From contig NZ_JASCTH010000024.1 in assembly GCF_030009775.1 (NCBI RefSeq), forward strand, positions 62,001-126,000: a DNA stretch of 64,000 nucleotides. The letters are read 5' to 3'. This DNA comes from Actinoplanes sandaracinus. Its GTDB lineage: Bacteria; Actinomycetota; Actinomycetes; Mycobacteriales; Micromonosporaceae. The notes beneath the pieces were generated by a model. It was not told where the DNA came from. It worked only from the letters and a program-made list of their open reading frames with translations, and did not search any database. Position 1 is the stretch's first letter. Each line of letters starts with the position of its first letter. A program made the translations under genes and the position numbers. Positions 39,978 through 49,052 of this stretch are shown here, in pieces.

Positions 39978-40148
39978 TCATCCGCGGCGTTCGCCGTGCT
40001 CGACACAGGTCGCGGTCCACCCGGTGGGGACCACCTGCACCTTCATCCGGCGGCGGCAGTCCGGGCAGTAACGCGGCGGTTCCAGTTCCCGGGCCGCCAC
40101 GCAGGCCGCGTGAGAGCCGGGCTCCCCGCACCGGTCGCAGTACGCCAT
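39978..40148 (-). CDS. bsaP: Biotin synthase auxiliary protein BsaP
   Basis: The 56-residue protein is read on the minus strand as M-A-Y-C-D-R-C-G, H-A-A-C-V-A-A-R, L-E-P-P-R-Y-C-P-D-C-R-R-R-M, then V-V-P-T-G-W and C-V-E-H-G. Six cysteines and the P-P-R-Y-C-P-x-C and P-T-G-W motifs match BsaP, the small iron-sulphur partner needed by actinobacterial biotin synthase. Its ATG overlaps the bioB stop by one base (TGATG, 40146-40150), so it is cotranslated. It is easily missed because of its length. Confidence 0.9.
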   Translation of the reverse strand: MAYCDRCGEPGSHAACVAARELEPPRYCPDCRRRMKVQVVPTGWTATCVEHGERRG

Positions 40149-41143
40149 CAGAACGTCGCGGACAGGGACTTCACCGGCATCTTCAGATCGGCGAGCAGCT
40201 CCAGGTCAGCCGTGGCCGGGCGGCCCAGCGTCGTCAGGTAGTTGCCGACGATCATCGCGTTGATGCCACCGAGCAGGCCCTCCCGCGTGCCGAGGTCGCC
40301 GAGGGTGATCTCCCGGCCACCGGCGTACCGGAGGATGGCTCTGGGCAACGCCAGCCGGAAGGCGGCGATGGCGCGCAGCGCGTCCTTGCCCTCCACCACC
40401 GGGCGGTCGCCGAACGGCGTGCCGGGGCGAGGGGTCAGGAAGTTCAGCGGAACCTCGTGCGGGTCGAGCTCGGCCAGTTGCGCGGCGAACTCGGCGCGCT
40501 GCTCCAGGGTCTCCCCCATGCCGAGGATGCCACCGCAGCAGACCTCCATGCCGGACTCGCGCACCATCGTCAGGGTGCTCCAGCGCTCCTCCCACGAATG
40601 GGTGGTCACCACGCTGGGGAAGTACGATTTACAGGTCTCCAGGTTGTGGTTGTACCGGTGGACGCCCATCGCGGCCAGCTCGTCGACCTGCTCCTGGCTG
40701 AGCATGCCGAGGCTCGCGGCGACCTGGATGTCGACCGCTTCCTTGATCGCTTTCACGCCGGCGCGCATCTGGTCCATCAGGCGCTTGTCCGGCCCGCGGA
40801 CGGCGGCGACGATGCAGAACTCGGTCGCGCCGGTGGCCGCGGTCTGCTTGGCGGCCTCCACCAGGGAGGGAATGTCGAGCCAGACCGACCGCACCGGAGA
40901 CGCGAACAGGCCCGACTGCGAGCAGAAATGACAGTCCTCGGGGCAGCCGCCGGTCTTCAGCGAGACGATGCCCTCGACCTCGACCTCCGGGCCGCACCAC
41001 TTCATCCGCACGTCGTGGGCCAGCTGCAACAGGTCGGGAAGGTCCTCGTCAGGCAGGCGGAGCACCGCCAGGATGTCCGACTCATCGAGGCCGGCACCGT
41101 CATCGAGGACCCGGGCACGCGCTCGGTCGAGGATCTCTGGCAT
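40148..41143 (-). CDS. bioB: Biotin synthase
   Basis: The 331-residue radical-SAM enzyme inserts sulphur into dethiobiotin. The 4Fe-4S motif C-x3-C-x2-C is at Cys67, Cys71 and Cys74 (G-G-C-P-E-D-C-H-F-C). Other BioB marks are Y-N-H-N-L-E-T, C-C-G-G-I-L-G-M-G-E-T, N-F-L-x-P-R-P-G-T-P and G-G-R-E. It is followed by bsaP and diverges from bioF-bioD across 66 bp. The ATG at 41143 gives a normal N-terminus. Confidence 0.97.
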   Translation of the reverse strand: MPEILDRARARVLDDGAGLDESDILAVLRLPDEDLPDLLQLAHDVRMKWCGPEVEVEGIVSLKTGGCPEDCHFCSQSGLFASPVRSVWLDIPSLVEAAKQTAATGATEFCIVAAVRGPDKRLMDQMRAGVKAIKEAVDIQVAASLGMLSQEQVDELAAMGVHRYNHNLETCKSYFPSVVTTHSWEERWSTLTMVRESGMEVCCGGILGMGETLEQRAEFAAQLAELDPHEVPLNFLTPRPGTPFGDRPVVEGKDALRAIAAFRLALPRAILRYAGGREITLGDLGTREGLLGGINAMIVGNYLTTLGRPATADLELLADLKMPVKSLSATF

Positions 41144-41209
41144 GCCCGTACCCTACAGAGTTCCCAGCGCGGTAGGACTGTCAGAGTTGGGTGATAGTTT
41201 GCCAGCCTA
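41144..41209. promoter_or_regulatory. Divergent bioB / bioF promoter spacer
   Basis: The 66-bp spacer carries two CAGAGTT direct repeats (41156-41162 and 41182-41188), 26 bp apart. A biotin-responsive operator is expected here, but I could not match a known BioQ or BirA site. Confidence 0.35.
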
Positions 41210-42361
41210 GTGATCAATGGGGGCGTCTTGGCGGACTGGTTGGAGGCACTCGACCGGCTGGCCCACGACCGGGCCAAGGCGGGGCTGACCCGTCAGTTGC
41301 GGCCGCGGGCCGCCGGCGACAGCGTCGTCGATCTGGCCGGGAACGACTACCTCGGCCTCTCCGATCACCCGCGGGTGATCGGCGCGGCACGGCAGGCCCT
41401 GGAGGCGTACGGGCTGGGCGCCACCGGCTCCCGGCTGGTCCGCGGATCGACCGGCGCGCACACCGACCTCGAGGACTCCCTGGCCGGCTGGCTCGGCGCC
41501 GACGCCGCCCTGGTCTTCTCCTCCGGCTATCTGGCCAACCTCGCCGTGGTCCGCGCCGCCGGGGCGGTCTGCGACCTGGTGGTGTCCGACGCGTACAACC
41601 ACGCCTCCCTGATCGACGGCTGCAAGATCTCCGGGCTGCCGGTGCGGGTCGTCCCGCACAACGACCCGGCCGCCGTCGCCGCTGTCCTGGCCGCACATCC
41701 CGGCCGGGCGGCGGTCGTCACCGAGTCGGTGTTCTCCGTCGACGGCGACCTCGCGCCGCTGGCCGCCCTGCACGAGATCACCTCAGCTCACGGCGCTCTG
41801 CTGATCGTCGACGACGCGCACGCGCTCGGCCTGCTCGGCCCGTCCGGTGAGGGCGGTGTCGCCGCCGCCGGCCTGGCCGGCCGCCCGGACGTGATCGTCA
41901 CCGCCACACTGTCCAAAGCGCTGGGCGGCGCCGGCGGTGTGGTCGCCGGGCCCGGGCAGTTCATCCGGCACCTGGTCGACACCGGCCGCAGCTTCATCTA
42001 CGACACGGCGCCACCACCGGCCGTCGTCGCCGGGGTGCTCGCCGCCGTCGAGGTCGCCCGGGCCGCCGGCGACCGGCGGGCCGTGCTCTTCCGGCGGGGC
42101 GCGCTCCTCGCCGCCACTCTCCGGGGCGCGGGCTTCCCCACCCGCGACCCCGCCGCCGGGGTGCTGTCGGTGCCGGCGCCCGGGCCGGAACCCGCCGTGG
42201 CCTGGGCCGCCGACTGCCGCGACCGTGGCGTCGCGGTCGGCTGCTTCCGGCCACCGTCGACACCGGACGGCAGCTCGCGCCTGCGGCTGACCGTGAACGC
42301 GGGCGTCCCCGAGCAGGACTTCGCCCGAGCCATGACCGTGATCCTGGAGTGCGCACCATGA
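41210..42361 (+). CDS. bioF: 8-amino-7-oxononanoate synthase
   Basis: The 383-residue PLP enzyme condenses pimeloyl thioester with alanine in biotin synthesis. It has the N-terminal N-D-Y-L-G-L-S-D-H-P motif, S-G-Y-L-A-N-L-A, a PLP-binding Asp in D-D-A-H-A-L-G and the Schiff-base Lys236 in T-A-T-L-S-K-A-L-G-G. The start may be GTG 41210 or TTG 41228, the latter preceded by GGGGG and giving L-A-D-W-L-E-A-L. Its stop overlaps the bioD start (ATGA, 42358-42361). Confidence 0.95.
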   Translation: MINGGVLADWLEALDRLAHDRAKAGLTRQLRPRAAGDSVVDLAGNDYLGLSDHPRVIGAARQALEAYGLGATGSRLVRGSTGAHTDLEDSLAGWLGADAALVFSSGYLANLAVVRAAGAVCDLVVSDAYNHASLIDGCKISGLPVRVVPHNDPAAVAAVLAAHPGRAAVVTESVFSVDGDLAPLAALHEITSAHGALLIVDDAHALGLLGPSGEGGVAAAGLAGRPDVIVTATLSKALGGAGGVVAGPGQFIRHLVDTGRSFIYDTAPPPAVVAGVLAAVEVARAAGDRRAVLFRRGALLAATLRGAGFPTRDPAAGVLSVPAPGPEPAVAWAADCRDRGVAVGCFRPPSTPDGSSRLRLTVNAGVPEQDFARAMTVILECAP

Positions 42362-43398
42362 CCGCCGACCCCCCTCAAGCGTCCGACCCCAGCCGGCCCC
42401 CGGCGGTGGTGCCACCGCCCCGCGAGGAGCGCAGCGGCGGCGGCCACGGGCTGCCCGTGGGCCCGCCACCGGCCGCGGCGGCTCCCGGCCCGCTTCCCCC
42501 GCACGGTGGCGGTCACACACCGCCGCCGGTGCTCCCACCGGCGGTGGACCCGGTGGAGGAAGAGTCCGAAGAACAACCGGAACCACCCGCCGCCCGGCCC
42601 ACCTGGTTCGGCGAACCCGCCACCCCACCGGCCGAGAGCTCCGGGCCCGCGGCCAAGCCGCACCGGGCCGACCACCGTGAGTGGCACGGGATCGTGCTGG
42701 TCACCGGCACCGACACCGAGGTCGGCAAGACCGTCGCCACCGCGGCGATGGCCGCGGCCGCCCAGGCCGCCGGTCTCCGCGTCGCGGTGATCAAACCCGG
42801 TCAGACCGGCATCGCCACCGGCGCGCCGACCGACGCCGAGGTGGTCACCCGCCTGGCCGGCCCGGAAACCGTGCGCACCCTCGCCGAATACCCCGAGCCG
42901 CTCGCCCCGCTGGCCGCCGCCAAGGTCGCCGGCCTGCCCGCGCTCGCCCTGTTCGACGTGGTCGACGCGGTCCGCGCCGAGGCCGAGAAACACGATCTGG
43001 TGCTGGTCGAGGGCGCCGGCGGGCTGCTGGTGCCGATGGGCCTGCGTCCGTCCGGCGAGGCGTGGACGTTCGCCGACCTGGCGACCACATTGGGCTCCGG
43101 GGTGATCGTGGTGACCCGGGCCGGTCTCGGCACTCTCAACCACACCGCCCTCACGCTGGAGGCGCTGGACCGCCGCGGTGTTCCGGCGAAGGTGATCCTC
43201 GGCGCCTGGCCGGCCGATCCCGAGCTGGTTCACTGGGCCAACCTGGGCGAGTTGGTCCCGCACCTGGTCGGCGCGCTGCCCTCGGGCGCCGGTTCGATGG
43301 ATCCCGGGGTGTTCCGGCGGTCCGCGCCCGGCTGGCTGACCCCGGCTCTGCACGGCGTTCTGGACAACTGGCGCGTCTGGGCCGAAGAGGCGGGTTGA
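42358..43398 (+). CDS. bioD: Dethiobiotin synthetase with proline-rich N-terminal extension
   Basis: The 346-residue protein has a BioD core only in its C-terminal 235 residues: V-T-G-T-D-T-E-V-G-K-T P-loop (about 113-122), K-P-G-Q-T-G, E-G-A-G-G-L-L-V-P and T-R-A-G-L-G-T-L-N-H. Residues 1-105 are an unusual extension rich in Pro, Glu and Gly, of low complexity, with no known domain. The start ATG overlaps the bioF stop, so the extension is translated. The core forms the ureido ring of dethiobiotin with ATP and CO2. Typical BioD proteins are about 225-240 residues. Confidence 0.93.
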   Translation: MTADPPQASDPSRPPAVVPPPREERSGGGHGLPVGPPPAAAAPGPLPPHGGGHTPPPVLPPAVDPVEEESEEQPEPPAARPTWFGEPATPPAESSGPAAKPHRADHREWHGIVLVTGTDTEVGKTVATAAMAAAAQAAGLRVAVIKPGQTGIATGAPTDAEVVTRLAGPETVRTLAEYPEPLAPLAAAKVAGLPALALFDVVDAVRAEAEKHDLVLVEGAGGLLVPMGLRPSGEAWTFADLATTLGSGVIVVTRAGLGTLNHTALTLEALDRRGVPAKVILGAWPADPELVHWANLGELVPHLVGALPSGAGSMDPGVFRRSAPGWLTPALHGVLDNWRVWAEEAG

Positions 43399-43439
43399 TC
43401 GGACACCCGGCACAATTACTGTCCGGGGAGGTGAACCGC

Positions 43440-44213
43440 ATGAAGAATGGCGGCGTGACTTTCACCCTGACGATCGACTGCGGTGGCGGAGGAATCAAGG
43501 GTTCGGTCCTCGACGAGGCCGGGACGATGCGGGCCCAGCCGATCCGGGTGCCCACCCCCTATCCGCTGCCGCCCGACCTGTTCGTGAAGACGCTGGTCGG
43601 GCTCGGTGAGCAGTTGCCGACCGCGGACCGGGTCACCGTCGGGATGCCCGGGATGATCCGGCACGGCGTGGTGGTGGCGACCCCGCACTACGTGACCCGT
43701 TCCGGGCCACGCACCAGGGTCGACCCCGAACTGGTCGAGGCGTGGCACGGGTTCGACGCGCGGACCGCGCTGGCCGAGGCGTTCGGCCTGCCCACGCTGG
43801 TGCTCAACGACGCCGAGGTGCACGGCGCCGGGGTCGTCGCCGGCACCGGCTGCGAGCTGGTCCTGACTCTCGGCACCGGGCTGGGCTGCGCCCTCTTCGA
43901 CGGCGGCGAGCTCGCCCCGCACCTGGAGATGTCGCAGGCCCCGGTCCGCTGGGGGATGTCCTACGACACCTACATCGGTGAGCACGAGCGCCGCCGGCTC
44001 GGCGACGCGCTCTGGTCGCGGCGGGTCCGCAACGTGGTCGACGGCCTGCGCCCGGTGTTCCTCTGGGACCGGGTCTATCTGGGCGGCGGCAACTCCCGCC
44101 TGATCACCCCCACCCAGCTGGCCCGGATGGGTGACGACGTGGTCGTCGTGCCCAACACCGCCGGCATCGTCGGCGGCGTCCGCGCCTGGGCGCTGGGCCA
44201 GGAGGTCCGGTGA
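43440..44213 (+). CDS. ROK-family kinase, polyphosphate-glucokinase-like
   Basis: The 257-residue sugar kinase has D-C-G-G-G-G-I-K-G near the start, L-N-D-A-E with the likely catalytic Asp, L-G-T-G-L-G-C-A-L and the C-terminal L-W-S-R-R-V, V-Y-L-G-G-G-N. The short length, absence of the ROK zinc motif and the W-S-R-R-V signature resemble polyphosphate glucokinases. GGGGAGG precedes the ATG at 43440. It overlaps the HAD gene by GTGA. Why it follows biotin genes is unclear. Confidence 0.85.
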   Translation: MKNGGVTFTLTIDCGGGGIKGSVLDEAGTMRAQPIRVPTPYPLPPDLFVKTLVGLGEQLPTADRVTVGMPGMIRHGVVVATPHYVTRSGPRTRVDPELVEAWHGFDARTALAEAFGLPTLVLNDAEVHGAGVVAGTGCELVLTLGTGLGCALFDGGELAPHLEMSQAPVRWGMSYDTYIGEHERRRLGDALWSRRVRNVVDGLRPVFLWDRVYLGGGNSRLITPTQLARMGDDVVVVPNTAGIVGGVRAWALGQEVR

Positions 44214-44974
44214 CCCCCACCACCGTCCTGCCCCCCGGCCCTGGGCCGGGAGGCTTGATGAGGCCCGCCGCGGTCCTTCTCGACTTCGGTGGCGTCCTCG
44301 CCGACGCCCCGTTCCGCGCCGACCCGCCCGAGCTGGTCCTGCGCCTCTACAACCTGACCGGCGGCGCGCTCGCCCCCGGGCTGATCCAGCGCTCGCTGAT
44401 CGACGGCGCCGCCGCCTACGCCCGCTGGCGCGACGAGGACTGGCCCGACGAACTCCCGCACCTCGACGTGTGGGAACGGTTCGTGATCCACGACTGGCCA
44501 CCGCTGGCCCAGGCCCGGGTGCGCGGTTCGGTGACGAAGCTCAGCTACGACTGGGCATGGCGCGAGGGCTGGGCGCTCCGGCCCGGCATCGCCGAGTTTC
44601 TGACCGCGTGCGCCGGGGCGGGCATTCCGCTCGCGGTGGTCAGCAACACCCTGTGCGGCGCCGCGCACCGCGATTTCCTGGCCACGGCCGGCGTCGGCGA
44701 GCTCTTCGCGGCGCAGATCTACAGCGACGAGGCCGGCGTCCGCAAACCCAACCCACAGATGATCTGGAACGCCACCGACGCCCTCGGCGTCTCGCCGTCC
44801 GCCTGCTGGTTCGTCGGCGACAGCCGCCGCCGCGACATCGTCTGCGCCCGGCGCGCCGACATCGGCACGGCCGTCCTGATGCCGTCCGGGCGCGCCGACA
44901 GCGGCGGGGAACAGCCCGATCCGGACGTCACGGTCACCGACGGCTTCGGCCTGCTGAAACTGCTCAAACCCTGA
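44210..44974 (+). CDS. HAD-family phosphatase
   Basis: The 254-residue haloacid-dehalogenase-type hydrolase has the nucleophile motif L-L-D-F-G-G-V-L (about 23-30), S-N-T motif II near 145, K-P-N-P (motif III Lys) and G-D-S-R-R-R-D-I motif IV. The residue two after the nucleophile is Gly, as in some subgroups. The GTG start overlaps the ROK-kinase stop. An N-terminal Pro/Gly-rich lead (about 15 residues) may be untranslated if M-R-P-A-A is the real start. The likely substrate is a small phosphorylated metabolite. Confidence 0.85.
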   Translation: MTPTTVLPPGPGPGGLMRPAAVLLDFGGVLADAPFRADPPELVLRLYNLTGGALAPGLIQRSLIDGAAAYARWRDEDWPDELPHLDVWERFVIHDWPPLAQARVRGSVTKLSYDWAWREGWALRPGIAEFLTACAGAGIPLAVVSNTLCGAAHRDFLATAGVGELFAAQIYSDEAGVRKPNPQMIWNATDALGVSPSACWFVGDSRRRDIVCARRADIGTAVLMPSGRADSGGEQPDPDVTVTDGFGLLKLLKP

Positions 44975-44983
44975 TCTTGTACG
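44972..44983 (-). repeat. CGTACAAGATCA motif, copy at a gene end
   Basis: On the minus strand this 12-mer is identical to one at 49053-49064 (plus strand). Both are in spacers between convergent genes. Confidence 0.4.
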
Positions 44984-45133
44984 GCTGGTCCGGTCCCCAC
45001 CTCCCGGCGGACGAGGCAGGCGATCCGTCGCCGCCGTCCGCCGCCACCGGCTCATGCGCTTACGTCACCCTCACCCCCGGCCGGCTCCGCGCGGCGGATC
45101 AACCCGGCTGATCCAGCGGCGGGGGTGAGAGGT

Positions 45134-45763
45134 CTACGCGGTGACCTGCCAGACGGTGGTGCGGCGGATCGGCATGCTCTCCAGGTCCTCGACCACCGGG
45201 ACGTCGTAGACGGCCCGCCGGATCAGGCCCTCCGGCAGGTAGGCGCGACCCGGGTCACCGACCAGGACCAGGGAGCCCCGGCCGGCCGCGCGGCGCAGGA
45301 ACGGCAGCACCCGCCCGGCCATCTCGCGGCTGTAGAAGACGTCACCGGCCAGGACGACGCCGAACCTCTCGTCGCTGTCCAGGATGTCGGCCTCGACGGT
45401 TCGCACGCGTACCCCGTTGGCCTCGGCGTTGGCCTGCGCCGCGGCCAGCGACAGCGGATCGATGTCGTTGGCGGTGACCGGCTGCGCGCCCGCGTGGGCG
45501 GCCGCGACCGCGACCAGGCCGGAACCGGTCGCCAGGTCGAGGACGCTGCGGCCGGCGACGAGGTCGCGGTCGTCGAGGATGTGGCGGGCCAGCGCCTGCC
45601 CGCCCGCCCAGGCGAACGCCCAGAACGGCGCGGGCTGGGCGCCGGCGGCCGACTCGGCCGCCTCCCAGAGCGTGATCAGGTCCTCGGCCTGGTAGAGCGA
45701 GACCTCGGGCACGAAGGGGACCGGCGCCAGCACGGTATGGGCACGAACGAACTCCAGAAGCAC
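45134..45763 (-). CDS. Class I SAM-dependent methyltransferase (ETFB-lysine MT-like)
   Basis: The 209-residue methyltransferase has an N-terminal helix with P-F-W-A-F-A-W-A-G-G. The SAM-binding motif V-L-D-L-A-T-G-S-G-L-V (about 72-82) follows, then N-D-I-D-P-L-S and the post-I motif A-G-D-V-F-Y-S. This resembles the nicotinamide N-methyltransferase/ETF-beta lysine methyltransferase-like family. GTG 45763 is chosen; upstream in-frame sequence (to 45868) would overlap the opposite gene. The substrate is unknown. It is convergent with the HAD gene and divergent from the GGDEF-EAL gene. Confidence 0.85.
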   Translation of the reverse strand: MLLEFVRAHTVLAPVPFVPEVSLYQAEDLITLWEAAESAAGAQPAPFWAFAWAGGQALARHILDDRDLVAGRSVLDLATGSGLVAVAAAHAGAQPVTANDIDPLSLAAAQANAEANGVRVRTVEADILDSDERFGVVLAGDVFYSREMAGRVLPFLRRAAGRGSLVLVGDPGRAYLPEGLIRRAVYDVPVVEDLESMPIRRTTVWQVTA

Positions 45764-45846
45764 GTCCCGATTGTGCCGTTGCCGCTCAGATGCCCGGCCA
45801 CCGGGCCGATCAGTGACGACAAGGGGTACATCGGGAGGGAGCGCCG

Positions 45847-48800
45847 ATGCCGACACGATGGCCGGCAACCATCTTCGGCGCCTGGATGGTGGTGCTCGCC
45901 GTGGCCTTCGGGCTGCAGCCGGGCCTCCAGGCCCCGTTACGGCTCGTGGGCGGCATCTCAGCCGTCGTGGCGCTGTCTCTCGGGATCCGCCGCAGCCGCC
46001 CCGACGACGTCAAACCGTGGTGGGTGCTGGCCGGCGCCGTGGTCCTGTCCGCGGTCGGAGGCGCGGCCGTGGACGCCCCGGCCTTCATCGCCAACTGGCT
46101 GACCTGGCTGGAGTCGGCGGGCACAGCGTTGCTGTTGGTCGCCTACGCCGCCCTCGCCGTCGCTCTGGCCGGGTTCGTGGACCGGCGCACCAGCTCGTCC
46201 CGGGACCGGGCCGGGCTGCTCGACGCCCTGACCGTCACCTCCGGGGTGGCGCTGCTGATCTGGACGTTCGTGGTCGGGCCGCGGATCGAGGGCTCGGTCG
46301 CCACCGGGTGGACCGAGATCGCCATGCCGGTCGCCGATCTGCTCTGCCTCGGCTTGCTGGTGCGGCTGGCGACCATGCCGGGCCGTCTGGTGGCGCCCGG
46401 TTACCTGCTCGGCGCCGGGGTGGTGGCGCTGCTCGCCGCCGACGTGGGGCGGGCGTCCGGGTTCGGGCAGCTCGCCCTCTACACGGCGGCGGGGCTGGCG
46501 GCGCTGATCCCGTCGATGGCGGAGCTGACCCGCCCAGCCGAGGAGCCGCCCGCCGAGACCAGCCACGCCCGGCTGGCGCTGCTCGGGGTGGCGGCCATGG
46601 TCGCGCCGACCGTGCTGCTGGCGAAGATGTTCCGGGACGGCCAGTTCCCCGGCCTCACCGTGGTGGCCGCGCTGAGCACCCTGATGCTGGCGCTGGTGCT
46701 GGCCCGGATGGCCGGGATCATGGCGAGCCACCGGCAGGCGATGTCGCGGGAGCGGGCGCTGCGGGAGGCGTCGGCGGCCCTGGTGTCGGCCGCCGACAGC
46801 GAGGCGGTCGGGCTGGCCGTGCGAACCGCGGTGGCCCAGCTCATCCCCGGCGACGTGCCGCACGGCGTGGTCCTGGCGATCGCGATCGCGCAGTCCGAAC
46901 CGCAGTCGCCCGAGGCCGCCGTGCAGGCTGCCGTGGACCGGGCCACCGGCACGGCCGCCCGCCTGGTCACGACCCGCGAGGTCGACTGGGCGGTGGCGGT
47001 CCGCCTGACCCAGTTCACCAAGACGCTGCGCTGCCCGATGGTGCTCAAGGACCGGCCGGGTGGCGACCCGCTCGTCGGTGTGCTGCACGTCGGCGCGCCC
47101 ACGTGGGCGCTGCTGGACCTGCAGCGGTCGGTGGAGGTGCTGGCCGGGCAGGTGGCGCTGGCCCTGGAACGGATCGTGCTCGGTCACGAGGTGGCGCGGC
47201 GCAACAGCGAGACCTACTTCCGGACGTTGATCCAGAACACCGCCGACGTCATCACTATCATCGACGAGTCCGACCGGATCCGGTACGCCAGCCCGTCCGC
47301 GGTCGGTGTCTTCGGCGGCGACCCGACCGGGGTGCAGCTGCCCGAGGTGATCCATCCCGGCGAGCGGGCCAGGCTGTCCGAGGTGCTGGACGCGGTCCGT
47401 GGCGGCCACGAGCTGGACCAGCAGCTCGACTTCCGGGCACGGGGCAACCGGCGGTCCGAGGTGCTGCTCGAACTGCATTGCCGGGACCTGCGCGCCGAAC
47501 CGACCGTGGCCGGCGTGGTCATCACCATGCGTGACGTCACCGAGCAGCGCCGCCTCGAGAACGAGCTGACCCATCAGGCGTTCCACGACGCGATGACCGG
47601 CCTGGCGAACCGGGTGCTCTTCAACGACCGGCTGCGGCACGCGGCGGCCCGCAGCGCCCGGGACGGTTCGGTGATCGGTGTGCTCTTCATCGACCTGGAC
47701 GACTTCAAGATCGTGAACGACACTCTCGGCCACGCGGTCGGTGACCAACTGCTGATCGCGGTGGCGCAACGGATCGCCGGAGCGCTGCGGGCCGACGACA
47801 CCGCGGCCCGGCTCGGCGGTGACGAGTTCGCGGCCCTGGTGGAGAACGTCAACGACCCCGGCGCGGTGGAGGAGACCGCCAACCGCATCTTCGCGGCTCT
47901 GGCCGAGCCGATCGTCACCGACGCCAAGCCGTTGTACGCGATGGCCAGCATCGGCATCACCACCACGCCCGAGGGCAGCGACGCCGACGAGCTGCTACGG
48001 CAGGCCGACCTGGCGCTCTATGTGGCCAAGGGGGCCGGCAAGAACCAGTGGCGGCGCTACCAGGCGCACCTGCACAACGAGATGGTGGAACGTCTCGAAC
48101 TGCGGTCGGCGCTGAACCACGCGGTCAACGAGGGTCATTTCCTGCTGCAATACCAGCCGATCGTGGACCTGCCGTCGGGGGCGGCGGTCGGTTTCGAGGC
48201 GCTGGTCCGCTGGCACCACCCGAAGCGCGGGGTGATCACGCCGGACCAGTTCATCGAGGTGGCCGAGGAGAGCGGGCTGATCCTGTCGATGGGCCGCTGG
48301 GTGCTGGAGGAGGCGCTGCGCACGGTCGCCGAGTGGCGGCGCATCCTGCCGCCCGGGCAGGTGCCCTACGTCAGCGTCAACGTCTCGGTCCGGCAGTTCC
48401 GGGAGAGCGGGTTCGTCGACCAGGTGCGCGCCGCGCTGGCCCACACCGGCGTGCCACCGCAGGCCCTGATGCTGGAGATCACCGAGACGCTCCTGGTCAA
48501 GGACGATGAGCGGATCTGGACCGATCTGGGCGCCCTCCGGGAGATGGGCATCCGGATCGCCATCGACGACTTCGGCACCGGCTACTCGTCGCTCGGCTAT
48601 CTGCGGCAGCGCCCGATCGACGTGATCAAGATCGACAAGACGTTCATCGACGACATGGCGACCGCCCAGCAGCCGATGGCCCTGGTCAGCGGGATCGTCA
48701 GCCTGGCGCAGTCGCTGGGCCTGGTCGTGATCGCCGAGGGCATCGAGAGCGCCACCAACCGGGAACTGCTGGTGCGCCTCGGCTGCCCGCTCGGTCAGGG

Positions 48801-48876
48801 CTTCCTGTTCTCCAGTCCGCTGGGCCCCACCGAAGTCTTGGCGTTCCTCCGCAACTCCCAGCCCATCGCCGTGTGA
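45847..48876 (+). CDS. Multi-TM PAS-GGDEF-EAL c-di-GMP enzyme
   Basis: The 1009-residue protein has an N-terminal membrane domain of eight to ten helices (about 1-290), a GAF-like region (about 300-440) and a PAS domain (about 450-560). The GGDEF domain at about 580-730 has intact G-G-D-E-F at 657-661 and an RxxD (R-A-D-D) I-site five residues upstream. The EAL domain (about 745-1005) has E-A-L at 784-786, D-D-F-G-T-G-Y-S-S and V-I-A-E-G-I-E. Both catalytic sets look complete, so it could make or break c-di-GMP. This layout occurs in developmental regulators of actinomycetes. GGAGGGAG precedes the ATG. Confidence 0.95.
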   Translation: MPTRWPATIFGAWMVVLAVAFGLQPGLQAPLRLVGGISAVVALSLGIRRSRPDDVKPWWVLAGAVVLSAVGGAAVDAPAFIANWLTWLESAGTALLLVAYAALAVALAGFVDRRTSSSRDRAGLLDALTVTSGVALLIWTFVVGPRIEGSVATGWTEIAMPVADLLCLGLLVRLATMPGRLVAPGYLLGAGVVALLAADVGRASGFGQLALYTAAGLAALIPSMAELTRPAEEPPAETSHARLALLGVAAMVAPTVLLAKMFRDGQFPGLTVVAALSTLMLALVLARMAGIMASHRQAMSRERALREASAALVSAADSEAVGLAVRTAVAQLIPGDVPHGVVLAIAIAQSEPQSPEAAVQAAVDRATGTAARLVTTREVDWAVAVRLTQFTKTLRCPMVLKDRPGGDPLVGVLHVGAPTWALLDLQRSVEVLAGQVALALERIVLGHEVARRNSETYFRTLIQNTADVITIIDESDRIRYASPSAVGVFGGDPTGVQLPEVIHPGERARLSEVLDAVRGGHELDQQLDFRARGNRRSEVLLELHCRDLRAEPTVAGVVITMRDVTEQRRLENELTHQAFHDAMTGLANRVLFNDRLRHAAARSARDGSVIGVLFIDLDDFKIVNDTLGHAVGDQLLIAVAQRIAGALRADDTAARLGGDEFAALVENVNDPGAVEETANRIFAALAEPIVTDAKPLYAMASIGITTTPEGSDADELLRQADLALYVAKGAGKNQWRRYQAHLHNEMVERLELRSALNHAVNEGHFLLQYQPIVDLPSGAAVGFEALVRWHHPKRGVITPDQFIEVAEESGLILSMGRWVLEEALRTVAEWRRILPPGQVPYVSVNVSVRQFRESGFVDQVRAALAHTGVPPQALMLEITETLLVKDDERIWTDLGALREMGIRIAIDDFGTGYSSLGYLRQRPIDVIKIDKTFIDDMATAQQPMALVSGIVSLAQSLGLVVIAEGIESATNRELLVRLGCPLGQGFLFSSPLGPTEVLAFLRNSQPIAV

Positions 48877-49052
48877 GCGGGGCTCGCAGGCTCCGCTTCA
48901 CCCCGGCGATCGGCACGGTGAACCGACCGATCGTGTGCCCGGTGCGGTCCATCGGCGAGTGGGCAGCAGCCCGGCGGTCGCGCTGGGCGCGGGAGCGGGC
49001 CGGGCGTCGCGTCGTGGCCGACGGGACGGGTGGTTTCCGGGACGGCCCGGGT

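Noticed and set aside
41144..41209. Riboswitch or known BioQ/BirA operator before the biotin genes
   Set aside because: The 66-bp spacer is too short for a riboswitch, and I could not match a known operator with confidence. Only the direct repeats are reported.
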